A DNA stretch of 45,336 nucleotides, taken from Bacteroidales bacterium. GTDB taxonomy: Bacteria; Bacteroidota; Bacteroidia; Bacteroidales; ML635J-15. The stretch's first letter is position 1, and the number at the start of each line of letters is the position of its first letter. Positions 24,431-33,647 of the stretch are shown here, in pieces. The position numbers were made by a program, and so were the translations under genes. The notes below the pieces were generated by a model. The model had not been told where the DNA came from. It saw nothing but the letters and a program-made list of their open reading frames with translations, and searched no databases. The stretch covers positions 1-45,336 of the forward strand of contig JAFGVU010000056.1 in the NCBI GenBank assembly GCA_016937855.1. The letters are read 5' to 3'.

Positions 24431-24895
24431 ATGACAGATGTAAATGTAATTATCAACGAAAAGATCGAGAAGTTCGGTAAAGAGAGACAAGCTCTTATGC
24501 CTATTCTTCAAGGTATTGTAGCCGACAAAAACTACATTACAGAAGATGAATTACTAAAAGTTGCAGAAGCTTTAGATTTATCTGCGGCAGATGTATATGG
24601 CACAGCTACTTTTTACACATTTCTCGATGTAGTGCCACGCGGCAAGTATGTTATCAGAGTATGTAAGACTATCTCCTGCCACATGGCCGGCAAAGATGAA
24701 ATCATCGAAGCTTTGGAGAAAACCTTAAAGGTAAAACTTGGTGAGACAACTCCAGACAAAAAGTTTACTTTATTGCAAGCAAACTGCATGGGTTGGTGTC
24801 ACAAAGGTCCGGTTATGTTAATAAATGACGAAGTATATCCTGAGTTAACATCCGAGAAAGCAATTGCAATTGTAGAAGAATACATTGCAAAGTAG
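24431..24895 (+). CDS. [FeFe] hydrogenase subunit, NuoE/HydC-like
   Basis: A 154-residue protein of the NuoE/HndA thioredoxin-like [2Fe-2S] family. The four cluster ligands are Cys78 and Cys83 (CKTISC) and Cys119 and Cys123 (CMGWC), with the standard C-x4-C and C-x3-C spacing. The helical N-terminus (ITEDELLKVAEALDLSAADVYGTATFY) is also typical. It accepts electrons near the flavin subunit in NADH dehydrogenases and soluble hydrogenases. It is the first gene of the three-gene operon with the NuoF-like and catalytic subunits; the next ATG is 33 bases beyond its stop. Cytoplasmic. Confidence 0.95.
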   Translation: MTDVNVIINEKIEKFGKERQALMPILQGIVADKNYITEDELLKVAEALDLSAADVYGTATFYTFLDVVPRGKYVIRVCKTISCHMAGKDEIIEALEKTLKVKLGETTPDKKFTLLQANCMGWCHKGPVMLINDEVYPELTSEKAIAIVEEYIAK

Positions 24896-24928
24896 TTCAA
24901 TTAGTTGTTAAAAATTAAAAATTTGAAA

Positions 24929-26095
24929 ATGGAAAATAAAAAATTAACAAAAGTTGACCTGATATTTGAAAATGATGGAACATGTGCAACAACTGTTCTT
25001 GATAAGATCAAAGCTATGTCTCAGGATGACATCATCATGGAGATGATAGACTCAGGTTTAAAAGGACGTGGTGGAGCAGGTTTCCCAACAGGTTTAAAAT
25101 GGAAATTCACAAAAGCCGAAAATTCTTTTGACAAATACATTGTTTGTAATGCAGACGAAGGCGAACCAGGCACATTTAAGGACAGAGAAATTTTGGACAC
25201 TGTTCCTTCAAAAGTATTTGCAGGTATGACTATTGCAGGATATGCAATCGGTGCAAAAGTTGGTTATTTGTATTTAAGAGCAGAGTACAACTTTTTATTA
25301 AAGAAGTTAAACGACAAGTTAGATTCATTTAATGCAACTATTAAAGATAAAGGTTTCGATTTCCGCATTGAGATACGTTCGGGAGCCGGAGCATACATTT
25401 GTGGAGAAGAAAGTGCATTATTCGAGTCTATCGAAGGTAAAAGAGGTGAACCAAGAAACAAACCTCCATATCCAACAGTATCAGGATTATTTGGCAAACC
25501 AACAGTAATCAACAATGTAGAGACCTTAGTTTATGCAACCATGATTATGAAATATGGTGCAGACAACTTCAAAAAAATGGGAACTCAAGATTCTCGCGGA
25601 TCAAAAGTATTCTCAATTTCGGGTGACACTCCAAATGCAGGAATTTATGAACTTGAATTAGGAATGACAGTTGAAGATTTCGTTAGCGATTTTGGTGATG
25701 GCGATACAAAAGCGGTTCAGGTTGGTGGAGCATCTGGACTTTGTGTACCCCGCAAAAAATTTGCTGATATGATTATTGGCTACGAAGGTGTACCAACCGG
25801 TGGTTCTATGATGCTATTTAACAGCTCACGTTCAATGTATAACGTACTCAAAGATTACTTAGAGTTCTTTGCAGAGGAATCATGTGGGCAATGCACTCCT
25901 TGTCGTGTTGGTTGTCAGCAACTACTCGAAGGGATTGAGGCAGTTAAACGTGGCGAAAAGCATCCTTCATACTTAGAAAGTTTGAAGAAGTTAGCCGAGA
26001 CAATGAAATTATCAGCAAAATGTGGTTTAGGACAAAGCGTCGCAAATCCATTTGTTTCTATTGTTGACAATTTCAGAGAAGAGATAATTTACTAA
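24929..26095 (+). CDS. [FeFe] hydrogenase flavin subunit, NuoF/HydB-like (short)
   Basis: 388 residues from the ATG at 24929. Contains the NADH and FMN sites, GRGGAGFPTGLKWKF (47-60) and GAGAYICGEESALFESIEG (152-170), the GEPGTFKDREIL loop, and a [4Fe-4S] site with Cys319, Cys322, Cys325 and Cys365. It transfers electrons between NAD(H) and the iron-sulfur chain. The protein ends soon after this cluster: it lacks the N-terminal [2Fe-2S] domain and the C-terminal two-cluster ferredoxin domain that HydB has in Thermotoga-type electron-bifurcating hydrogenases. That suggests a plain NADH-dependent enzyme, though bifurcation cannot be excluded from sequence. Confidence 0.95.
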   Translation: MENKKLTKVDLIFENDGTCATTVLDKIKAMSQDDIIMEMIDSGLKGRGGAGFPTGLKWKFTKAENSFDKYIVCNADEGEPGTFKDREILDTVPSKVFAGMTIAGYAIGAKVGYLYLRAEYNFLLKKLNDKLDSFNATIKDKGFDFRIEIRSGAGAYICGEESALFESIEGKRGEPRNKPPYPTVSGLFGKPTVINNVETLVYATMIMKYGADNFKKMGTQDSRGSKVFSISGDTPNAGIYELELGMTVEDFVSDFGDGDTKAVQVGGASGLCVPRKKFADMIIGYEGVPTGGSMMLFNSSRSMYNVLKDYLEFFAEESCGQCTPCRVGCQQLLEGIEAVKRGEKHPSYLESLKKLAETMKLSAKCGLGQSVANPFVSIVDNFREEIIY

Positions 26096-26121
26096 TTCAC
26101 AAACCATTTAAGAAAAACAAA

Positions 26122-27915
26122 ATGGCAAAATACGAAGTAAATCTAAAAGTAAATAATATACCGGTAACGGTAGAAGAAGGCTCAACTATTTTAGATGCAG
26201 CCAAAAAATTAAATTTCCGTATTCCTACACTTTGTCAACACCCCGATTTGTGTGTTGCCGGCAATTGCCGTGTGTGTGTAGTTGAACAAAAAGGTGCACG
26301 TGCCCTACCGGCAGCTTGTGCTACTCCTGTTTCAGAAGGAATGGAAATTTTCACAAATAGTCAAAAAGTAAGAACAGCCCGTAAGCACATTATCGAACTT
26401 TTGCTTTCTGAACACAACACAGAATGTACAAGTTGTTATAAAAATGGTAAGTGTGAATTACAATCATTGGCAAACGAGTATCGTGTAAACGAAAACGACT
26501 TTATCAAATTGGTTAATAAAAAAACTTACACTATTGACGATTATTCACCTTCAATTATTAAAGACGACAGCAAATGTATCCGCTGCCAGCGTTGTGTGCG
26601 TACATGTACTTCAATGCAATTTGTCAGTGCACTCACAGTTGCTCACAAAGGTGATCACCAAAAAATATCAACTTTCTTTGATAAACCAATGAATGCTGTT
26701 GTTTGTACAAACTGCGGCCAGTGTGTTAACCGTTGTCCTACCGGAGCATTGGTAGAAAAGAACTATATCGATCAAGTTTGGGATGCTATTAACAATCCTA
26801 ATGTACACGTGGTTGTTCAAACTGCTCCTGCTGTTCGCGTTGGACTTGGCGAAGATTTAGGTTTAGAGCCAGGCCACAGAGTAACAGGTAAAATGGTAGC
26901 TGCGTTAAGACGTATCGGATTCGATTCTGTTCTTGACACAGACTTTACTGCCGACCTTACCATCATGGAAGAAGGCACCGAGTTGTTAGTAAGACTTAAA
27001 AAAGCATTAGTTGATAAAGATGAGTCTGTTGCTCTACCTATGACAACTTCTTGTTCACCGGGTTGGGTTAAATTTATTGAGCACAAATTCCCAAGTTTGT
27101 TACCTAACGTTTCTACATGTAAATCACCTCAGCAAATGTTTGGTGCTTTGGTTAAGACTTTCTACGCTCAGAAAAAAGGATTAAAAGCAGAAAATATGGT
27201 TTCTGTTTCAATTATGCCTTGTACTGCTAAAAAGTACGAAGCTGATCGTCCGGAAATGAGAGATAGTGGTTTTAAAGATGTTGATTACGTATTAACAACC
27301 AGAGAATTAGCAATGATGGTTCGTCAGGCTGGTATCAATTTCGAAGACCTTGCAGATGAAAAATACGATTCAATAATGGGAGAATCAACAGGTGCTGCTG
27401 TTATCTTTGGTGCAACAGGTGGTGTTATGGAAGCAGCTTTGAGAACTGCTTACGAAATAGTTACAGGTCGCGAAGTTCCTTTCACTAATCTTGATATTGT
27501 TCCTGTTCGTGGTTTCGAAGGAATTAAAGAAGCTAAAGTTCTTATTAAAGACGTTCTTCCTGAATGGGGATTCCTCGAAGGTGCTGAGCTTAGCGTTGCA
27601 ATTGCTCATGGTTTGGCTAATACCAACAAACTTATGGCAGCTGTTCAAAGAGGCGAAGTGAACTATCACTTTATCGAAATCATGGCATGCCCGGGTGGAT
27701 GTCTTGGTGGTGGTGGTCAACCAATACCAACTTCTCCTGAAATTCGCGCTAAACGTATGGAAGCTATTTATGATGAAGATACTCATATGGCTATCAGGAA
27801 ATCGCACGAAAATCCTGAAGTTACAGCTATTTATGAAGAATTCCTTGGTAAACCAAACGGACACAAATCTCATGAATTACTACACACTCATTACACAAAA
27901 CGTAAAGGTTACTAG
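26122..27915 (+). CDS. [FeFe] hydrogenase catalytic subunit, HydA/HndD-like
   Basis: A 597-residue protein with the full modular layout: a [2Fe-2S] ferredoxin (Cys38, 49, 52, 66); a His-Cys [4Fe-4S] site (His98, Cys102, 105, 111); two [4Fe-4S] sites (Cys152/155/158/162 and Cys195/198/201/205); then the H-cluster domain. H-cluster motifs: L1 TSCSPGW (309-315), L2 MPCTAKKYE (366-374, Cys367) and L3 MACPGGCLGGGGQP (Cys523, Cys527). L1 is normally TSCCPGW; by spacing to Cys367, Ser312 lies where the cubane-ligand Cys is found and Cys311 where the proton-relay Cys is found. It would make or use H2 in exchange with NADH through the two upstream subunits. Maturases HydEFG are not in the window. Confidence 0.96.
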   Translation: MAKYEVNLKVNNIPVTVEEGSTILDAAKKLNFRIPTLCQHPDLCVAGNCRVCVVEQKGARALPAACATPVSEGMEIFTNSQKVRTARKHIIELLLSEHNTECTSCYKNGKCELQSLANEYRVNENDFIKLVNKKTYTIDDYSPSIIKDDSKCIRCQRCVRTCTSMQFVSALTVAHKGDHQKISTFFDKPMNAVVCTNCGQCVNRCPTGALVEKNYIDQVWDAINNPNVHVVVQTAPAVRVGLGEDLGLEPGHRVTGKMVAALRRIGFDSVLDTDFTADLTIMEEGTELLVRLKKALVDKDESVALPMTTSCSPGWVKFIEHKFPSLLPNVSTCKSPQQMFGALVKTFYAQKKGLKAENMVSVSIMPCTAKKYEADRPEMRDSGFKDVDYVLTTRELAMMVRQAGINFEDLADEKYDSIMGESTGAAVIFGATGGVMEAALRTAYEIVTGREVPFTNLDIVPVRGFEGIKEAKVLIKDVLPEWGFLEGAELSVAIAHGLANTNKLMAAVQRGEVNYHFIEIMACPGGCLGGGGQPIPTSPEIRAKRMEAIYDEDTHMAIRKSHENPEVTAIYEEFLGKPNGHKSHELLHTHYTKRKGY

Positions 27916-27937
27916 TAGTATTCCAAAATATCTAAAT

Positions 27938-27968
27938 AAAAGCCTGCAATTTTTTGCGGGCTTTTTTT
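27938..27968 (+). terminator. Rho-independent terminator of the hydrogenase operon
   Basis: A stem of 11 bp (AAAGCCTGCAA with TTGCGGGCTTT, one G-T pair), a TTTT loop and a T-tract of eight, 23 bases after the hydA-like stop. It closes the three-gene operon. Confidence 0.9.
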
Positions 27969-28024
27969 TGCAAATTTATTTTTGATAAATAGTTTTTTAT
28001 ATCTTTACAAAAAAAAACATAACT

Positions 28025-28669
28025 ATGGCTAGAGAAAATAAAGACCCAAAAGTTAAAGGACTCGGTTGTTTAGGATTTACAGTATTTGGATTACCAATTA
28101 TTATTGCACTATCGTTATTTATTGTTTGGATTGGTTGGTATGCTTACTCAACCTACAACAAATGTATTGACGCAAATGAAACTGTAAAAAACTCATGGTC
28201 GAATGTCGAAAACGCATATCAAAAGCGTTTGGATTTGATTCCTAACATTGTTGCAACTGTTAAAGGATATGCTGAACATGAAAGAGAGACTTTCACAGCA
28301 ATTACCGAAGCCAGATCTAAAGTTTCTTCCATCAATGTTGATGCCGATAACCTCACAAACGAGGATATAGAAGCTTTTCAGGCTGCACAAGATGAATTTT
28401 CCAGTGCTATCAGCCGACTTTTAGTAGTTGTTGAAAACTATCCGGAGCTTAAAGCTAACCAGAACTTCCTGAGTTTGCAAAATGATTTAAATGCAATAGA
28501 GGCAGAAATAATACTACGTCGCGATGAATTTAACACAACCGTTAAAGCCTATAATATTTTAGTTTTAAAATTCCCTCGTAATCTGTTTGCTAAAATGTTT
28601 GGATTTAACGAAAGAGCATATTTTAAAGCTCAGGAAGGTGCCGAAAATGCTCCAAAAGTTGAGTTTTAG
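28025..28669 (+). CDS. lemA: LemA family membrane protein
   Basis: A 214-residue protein with one N-terminal transmembrane helix (about 20-43) and a helical bundle outside. LemA features: YNKCIDANETVKNSWSNVENAYQKRLDLIPNIVATVKGYAEHE, split here as a VKNSWSNVENAYQKR segment followed by DLIPNIVATVKGYAEHE, then ETFTAITEARSKV, NFLSLQNDLNAIEAEI, and the C-terminal FPRNLFAKMFGF followed by a Phe-rich end. The length is typical. LemA proteins are widespread, with no settled role; they often accompany TPM/DUF2207 proteins, but none is here. It has a -7-like TATCTTTA upstream and converges on the HAD gene 11 bases downstream. Confidence 0.93.
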   Translation: MARENKDPKVKGLGCLGFTVFGLPIIIALSLFIVWIGWYAYSTYNKCIDANETVKNSWSNVENAYQKRLDLIPNIVATVKGYAEHERETFTAITEARSKVSSINVDADNLTNEDIEAFQAAQDEFSSAISRLLVVVENYPELKANQNFLSLQNDLNAIEAEIILRRDEFNTTVKAYNILVLKFPRNLFAKMFGFNERAYFKAQEGAENAPKVEF

Positions 28670-28680
28670 TTTATAAAAAA

Positions 28681-29508
28681 CTACAAGTACAAGTTACGAA
28701 TAAGATTTGCTACGCCCTCTTGATGATTTGATTCAACTGGATTAAACATGCTTAATAGCTCTTGAGGTGCATTAGCAACAATATATGAGTTTTGTGGGAT
28801 TGAATACTTTAGCATATCCAAATCGTAATAATCATTCCCAATACATACAACATCATTAATATCCACATTATATTTAGAACGAATGTGTTCGATGCCGGTG
28901 GCTTTCGAAATATTTGACGGTAATATCTCTATCCAAATAGATTTTCGATCAATTGGACTTGTTGCTTTGACAACTTTAAGATGAGGAAAACGATGAGTAA
29001 TTTTTATCAAATTATCTGATTCTTCGTGACATATAATTACAAATTGAGATGCTCTGTTTGGACATTTCTCGATTGGAGTAACACCATGTGATTCGTAGTA
29101 AGATATTCGCGAATGGAAATCTGAATTCAAATTATTCGAAGAAAAATGATGAAAGAAATGATTATCAGGCACAGGAAGTTGAACCATAAAATCATAATTA
29201 TTATCGGACAAAAACCGATAAACATCCTTAGTATCCTCCTCTCCGATTGAGTTTTCCTTTAGTAAACGTTGTTCTTTCCAATCGTATATACCAATACCTG
29301 AGGAAAAGACAAGATAATCTATAGGTAAATCGTCGTCAACAACAGTTTTAAGAGAAAACAAGCTGCGACCGGTTGCAATTACTCTAATTACTCCAATTTT
29401 ACCGAGACTACGAAGACTGTCAATTGTATTTCTGGATACGACACTGTTATCGTCGGCAAGAGTACCATCAAAATCGGTTACAAATATTCTTCTCTGATAA
29501 CAATTCAT
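28681..29508 (-). CDS. HAD-superfamily phosphatase (Cof type)
   Basis: A 275-residue HAD hydrolase with a C2 cap. Motif I is VTDFDGTLADDN (nucleophile Asp11 and acid/base Asp13), motif II is the Thr/Ser in RVIATGRS, and motif IV is VCIGNDYYDLDML with metal-binding Asp residues (usually GDgxND). The cap spans about 80-200. The family dephosphorylates sugar phosphates, FMN or similar metabolites; the substrate cannot be predicted. The ATG directly follows the TAA of the upstream membrane-protein gene, so the two are translationally coupled. Confidence 0.92.
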   Translation of the reverse strand: MNCYQRRIFVTDFDGTLADDNSVVSRNTIDSLRSLGKIGVIRVIATGRSLFSLKTVVDDDLPIDYLVFSSGIGIYDWKEQRLLKENSIGEEDTKDVYRFLSDNNYDFMVQLPVPDNHFFHHFSSNNLNSDFHSRISYYESHGVTPIEKCPNRASQFVIICHEESDNLIKITHRFPHLKVVKATSPIDRKSIWIEILPSNISKATGIEHIRSKYNVDINDVVCIGNDYYDLDMLKYSIPQNSYIVANAPQELLSMFNPVESNHQEGVANLIRNLYL

Positions 29509-30180
29509 TTAGTCATCTTTTGTTGAATTTAATACGTGTAATAACTGATCATCTACATAAAAGTTTTCAAAATCTGCAAGTATTCCTTTAAAAAGTGGAC
29601 TAAGTTTTTTGTTTGTAATCGCTAATAAAAAACCAAGATAATTTTCTCCAAAATAAATTGGAATAAGATATTTATGAACTTTTTTATCCTCATGCTTAAA
29701 AACACCTAAATAAGTAACATTTTCGGTTTCTGAGCATTTGTCAAAGTACTCTGAGAAGTCCTTATCCTCAAACATATCGTTTGGAAAATCGTCATTAAAA
29801 AACAGTTCTCTATTTTTACTAATCCCCATTGCAGCATATTCAATATCCAGAAAAACGAAATTAAACTGTTTAATTATAAACTCCAAAACCCGATTAGCAA
29901 ATAACTCCACGGACTTTATTTCCCCCGAAGCAATTTCGTTTCGGATACAATCAAAATTCCTGCTAAGTCTATCAGGCAGAGCAACAATAAGATAAAAATA
30001 AGAGCCAATTATCACAAAAGTAATTGACATTAGTGCAATCACTAAAATAATAACCGATCCTGGCATCTCTAAATCTGTAAAGAGCATCCATACCGGAAAA
30101 ATCAATGCCAAACAAAAAATAATATAAAACATTAGCACAAGATTGCGCTGGATCAATGATATTTTACGAAAAGTTTCCAT
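29509..30180 (-). CDS. Two-helix membrane protein of unknown function
   Basis: A 223-residue protein with transmembrane helices at about 14-34 and 41-66 and a C-terminal cytoplasmic domain of about 155 residues. This domain alternates helices and strands (KQFNFVFLDIEYAAMGIS, HKYLIPIYFGENYLGFLLAIT) in a way that recalls GAF-like sensor folds, but no defining motif is visible. Its stop codon abuts the HAD phosphatase start, suggesting a functional pair. Function unknown. Confidence 0.8.
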   Translation of the reverse strand: METFRKISLIQRNLVLMFYIIFCLALIFPVWMLFTDLEMPGSVIILVIALMSITFVIIGSYFYLIVALPDRLSRNFDCIRNEIASGEIKSVELFANRVLEFIIKQFNFVFLDIEYAAMGISKNRELFFNDDFPNDMFEDKDFSEYFDKCSETENVTYLGVFKHEDKKVHKYLIPIYFGENYLGFLLAITNKKLSPLFKGILADFENFYVDDQLLHVLNSTKDD

Positions 30181-30250
30181 AATTATAATTGAGTTATATT
30201 TTGTAACAAATGTAAGTCTTTTTAGCTAAAATCATTACAATTTATAATCA

Positions 30251-31516
30251 TTATTTAGAATATACTTTGACTAAGTCGAGACAAAATCTAAAAATATCTT
30301 TATACTCAGCATAGGTTAAATCGACTATTTTATCCTGAGGTTGGTGATAGTTTTGATTGTTTCCGGCAGCGTAAATAAATATTGCATCAACACCTTTATC
30401 ATAAAATGGAGCATGATCACTGGAATATGTAACATGAGAACTGTGCATCACATCAAAATACTTTTCTTTTTGGTTCATTTGAATTATTAGAGTATCTAAG
30501 TCCGGATATTCTTTTGCGTTCAGCATATAAATTCCGTCATCTCCTGTACCAATCATATCAAAATTTACAAGAAATTTCACCTTCGACAATTCAAAAGGAG
30601 GATTATCTGCCATGTAAGTAGATCCAAGCAAACCAGCCTCCTCGCCACTAAACAGAGCGAAAACCATTGTAAATTCAGGTTTACGTTTTTGCGAAAAATA
30701 TTTTGCTAGATTTAAAACCATCGAAACGCCGCTAGCATTATCATTAGCTCCCGGATACATTATATCTCCAATCATTCCAAGATGATCATAATGAGCAGTA
30801 AACATCACAATGCTATCAGATTTACCTTTTATATATGCAATCACATTTTGTGTTTCGTAGTTTTCTATAAAATCATTTTTTATATCCACATAAACAGAAT
30901 CTGCCTGATAGTCAACACTTTCTGGTTTAATTTGCAAATGCACAAAGTCTTCTATCTTTGTACGAGCAGTATATTTTAGTCTTGGCGAAGTTTCAATAAT
31001 TCCAGCTGCTCCGATAAAGTTCTCACTAAATATTGTATTAGCGAAATTAAATAATTCTTCATTATCAAGTCCTGTTGTATCGATACATATAAAACTATTT
31101 GTATGATCTTGCTTAAGCATGTGCTTTAATGCTCTTTGATTCTTTAGAACATCAGCACTTATCCATTCGATTTTATATTTGCCCTTTAGCTCTTTGGAGT
31201 CGGGTATTGAAATAAAATCTTTTGCCACTACTAGTTCTTTATCGCCGAAAAAAAAGATTGGTTTTTGTATATACCGATTAATATTTGTATAATATGTTTG
31301 AAAAAAAGAATTTTCATATTTCTGCAGATTCATTTTTTCAAATTCACCAGCGAGAAAAACAGAAGCCAGGCTATCGCCCTTATTAACATATCCACGACCA
31401 AAGTATTTTGGAGAAGACAGTTCGTTGACAATTAGATTAGTATAGTCCATATCCTGTGCAAAAGCATAAAATACCGACATCAATAATATTGGAATAAATG
31501 AGATTCTTTTCATCAT
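30251..31516 (-). CDS. Exported M28 family zinc aminopeptidase
   Basis: A 421-residue protein with a signal peptide (1-20, ending YAFAQ). The metallopeptidase domain (about 210-420) has the M28 zinc and catalytic set: AHYDHLG (His and Asp), PGANDNASGVSM (bridging Asp), FALFSGEEAGLLGS (catalytic Glu pair), LVNFDMIGTGDDG, SSDHAPFYDKGV and the late NQNYHQPQDKI His. Residues 20-205 form an accessory region with a PA-like character. It should remove N-terminal amino acids from peptides in the periplasm or outside. Met2 (31513) is an equally likely start. It lies 46 bases after mgtE on the same strand. Confidence 0.94.
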   Translation of the reverse strand: MMKRISFIPILLMSVFYAFAQDMDYTNLIVNELSSPKYFGRGYVNKGDSLASVFLAGEFEKMNLQKYENSFFQTYYTNINRYIQKPIFFFGDKELVVAKDFISIPDSKELKGKYKIEWISADVLKNQRALKHMLKQDHTNSFICIDTTGLDNEELFNFANTIFSENFIGAAGIIETSPRLKYTARTKIEDFVHLQIKPESVDYQADSVYVDIKNDFIENYETQNVIAYIKGKSDSIVMFTAHYDHLGMIGDIMYPGANDNASGVSMVLNLAKYFSQKRKPEFTMVFALFSGEEAGLLGSTYMADNPPFELSKVKFLVNFDMIGTGDDGIYMLNAKEYPDLDTLIIQMNQKEKYFDVMHSSHVTYSSDHAPFYDKGVDAIFIYAAGNNQNYHQPQDKIVDLTYAEYKDIFRFCLDLVKVYSK

Positions 31517-31562
31517 AGAATTATAATTAAATTAAAAACAAAACATATCTCAGACATAAAGG

Positions 31563-32924
31563 CTAAACAAAGTAGGCAAAAACCCCTCTGGCAATAATAA
31601 GATAAATAAAAATTCCAATAATATCATTTGAAGTTGTAATAAATGGACCTGTTGCTATTGCAGGGTCAATTTTCATTTTGTTAAGCATCAGGGGGATAAA
31701 AGTTCCAAAAACAGTTGCAAACATTATCACACTTAAAAGTGAAAGGCTAACTGTAAGAGTAAGAGCAAAATTTGAAGAAAAAATTAGATTATAAAGAAAA
31801 ATTATAGCTGCACAAACCAAGCCGTTAACAAGTCCAACTTTGAACTCTTTCCATAATTTTCGCCAAATGCTATGCAAATCGATATCTCCACTAGCTAAAC
31901 CTTGCACAACAATTGCCGATGATTGCACTCCGGCATTACCACCTGTAGCTACAATAAGTGGAAGGAATAATGCCAAAACAGCATATTTTTCGATATCTGC
32001 TTCGAAAAGTCCAAGAATAAGCGAACCTGCTATACCACCAACCATACCAATAACAAGCCAGGGAATACGCGAACGAGACTGTCTAACGACACTATCTGAG
32101 AAATCGACATCCTGAGTAATACCCGACATTAACTGATAATCCTCCTCAGCTTCTTCGCGAATAACATCAACAACATCGTCAATTGTAATTCGTCCCATCA
32201 AACGGCCAATTCCATCAACTACAGGAAGTGCCACGAGATCGTATTTTTCCATTATCTGTGCTACTTCTTCGGAGTCAACATCAGGTTTAACTGAAATAAC
32301 ATCGGGAGAATAAATACTACTTATTTTTTTATTGGTTGAGCTAAATAGCAAGTCTTTAAGTGCAATAGTGCCTTTCAGAATATTTTTATCATCAACGACA
32401 TAAAGATAATAGATTTCGTCTATATCCTCTGCCTGATCACGCATTTCACCAAGAGCTTGTTTAACAGTAAGATTCTCGTTAATAGCAACTAGCTCTTTTG
32501 CCATAATACCACCGGCAGTATCTTCGTCATAATTTAAAAGATCGACAATATCACCTGCTTGCTCAAGATCTTTTATGTGGGATAAAATCTCCTCACTCCT
32601 TTCATCGTCCAAATATCCTAAAATATCGGCAGCGTCGTCAGAATCCATTTGCTCGATAAGCTGTTCGGCGATAATTTCGTTTGGGATACTCTCTAAAAGT
32701 TTTTCACGCTCTTCGTCCTCAATCTCGATAATTACGTTGGCTGCAACAGCTGGCTTAAGCAACAAAAATAAGAATTTAGCATCCTCGATATTAATTTCCT
32801 CAAAAAACTCAGCAATATCGGCCGGGTGCATTTCCTCCAACAAACTAATAGCAGCATCCGACTCGCGATTTTCAATACTATCGCGCAGTTTTTCAAAAAA
32901 TTCTCTGTTAAGTTCTACTGCCAT
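31563..32924 (-). CDS. mgtE: Magnesium transporter MgtE
   Basis: A 453-residue protein with the full MgtE plan: an acidic MgtE-N superhelical domain (about 5-130; LLEEMHPADIAEFFEEI, MDSDDAADILGYLDDE), two CBS domains (about 135-260; DEDTAGGIMAKELV, DLVALPVVDGIGRLMGRITIDDVVDVI), and a five-helix membrane domain (about 285-450) with the pore segment ATGGNAGVQSSAIVVQGLA and a later KIDPAIATGPFITTSNDIIG. It is a Mg2+-gated inner-membrane channel. I see no Mg2+ riboswitch in front of it. Likely co-transcribed with the M28 peptidase gene. Confidence 0.97.
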   Translation of the reverse strand: MAVELNREFFEKLRDSIENRESDAAISLLEEMHPADIAEFFEEINIEDAKFLFLLLKPAVAANVIIEIEDEEREKLLESIPNEIIAEQLIEQMDSDDAADILGYLDDERSEEILSHIKDLEQAGDIVDLLNYDEDTAGGIMAKELVAINENLTVKQALGEMRDQAEDIDEIYYLYVVDDKNILKGTIALKDLLFSSTNKKISSIYSPDVISVKPDVDSEEVAQIMEKYDLVALPVVDGIGRLMGRITIDDVVDVIREEAEEDYQLMSGITQDVDFSDSVVRQSRSRIPWLVIGMVGGIAGSLILGLFEADIEKYAVLALFLPLIVATGGNAGVQSSAIVVQGLASGDIDLHSIWRKLWKEFKVGLVNGLVCAAIIFLYNLIFSSNFALTLTVSLSLLSVIMFATVFGTFIPLMLNKMKIDPAIATGPFITTSNDIIGIFIYLIIARGVFAYFV

Positions 32925-33166
32925 TTGTTTTCGGTCTAATTTTGATATGCAAATTTAAAATTATCTTTCGGTTATAAAAAAAAATAATTCAAAAAGGACA
33001 AAGAAAAGAAATACAAAGCCAATAATTATTGTCTTCACATCATGTTTTATGGTTTCCATGACCTTTATTGAATAACGAAAAAGTCCAAATACATTCGAGA
33101 AAAAAACTCCGCTCACTTCGAGAACCTCAGTGCAGCGCTTTCAGAACTCAAAACTTGCGTTAGATC

Positions 33167-33293
33167 ATTCAACAACAGGCTATTGCCAGACAATGACCTA
33201 TTAAAAAAAAAACTATCCTATTACGCTTAATTTTCAAAGTACAAATTAAATTATAGTTAATGCAGCGAGCGTTGGCCAGATCAGGTAGCCGGC
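33167..33293 (+). repeat. Dispersed direct repeat, copy A
   Basis: About 127 bases running from ATTCAACAACAGGCTAT to GGTAGCCGGC. It shares a perfect 48-base core (33228-33275) with copy B, 480 bases downstream. It lies in a gene-free stretch (32925-33908) that also holds a TCTTGAT...ATCAAGA inverted pair near 33493-33527; no open frame there looks real. Confidence 0.8.
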
Positions 33294-33647
33294 CGCTCCA
33301 GCAGTGAGCATAAAATAATTAGAACTGTGGTAAGCCGACATGTCGTTTATAAAAAAACAAAGAAACAGTTGCAATCCATTTAGTAAAACTAAATAATTTT
33401 AGATTCTCTTATTTTTCCTAAATCTGTTTTTTTATACTAGGTTACCATACAGTTCTTTTATTTTGTGCGAGGCGGGTTGAAGGCATTACCTGATCTTGAT
33501 TTTTTTTGTAATCTTTTTTGTATCAAGACAAAAAAGTTAAAAACAGATATTGCTTCATCCCTCATCTCTTGCAATTATTCTCAGACTAAAAACACCATAC
33601 TTTCTTTCTTGCAATTCCACAGTATTATAATTCAATAGTAAAATTTA

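Noticed and set aside
33120-33300. Possible integron attC site (GTTAGAT near 33160, GTTGG near 33271)
   Set aside because: No matching inverted RYYYAAC partner at the right distance, no integrase and no cassette gene.
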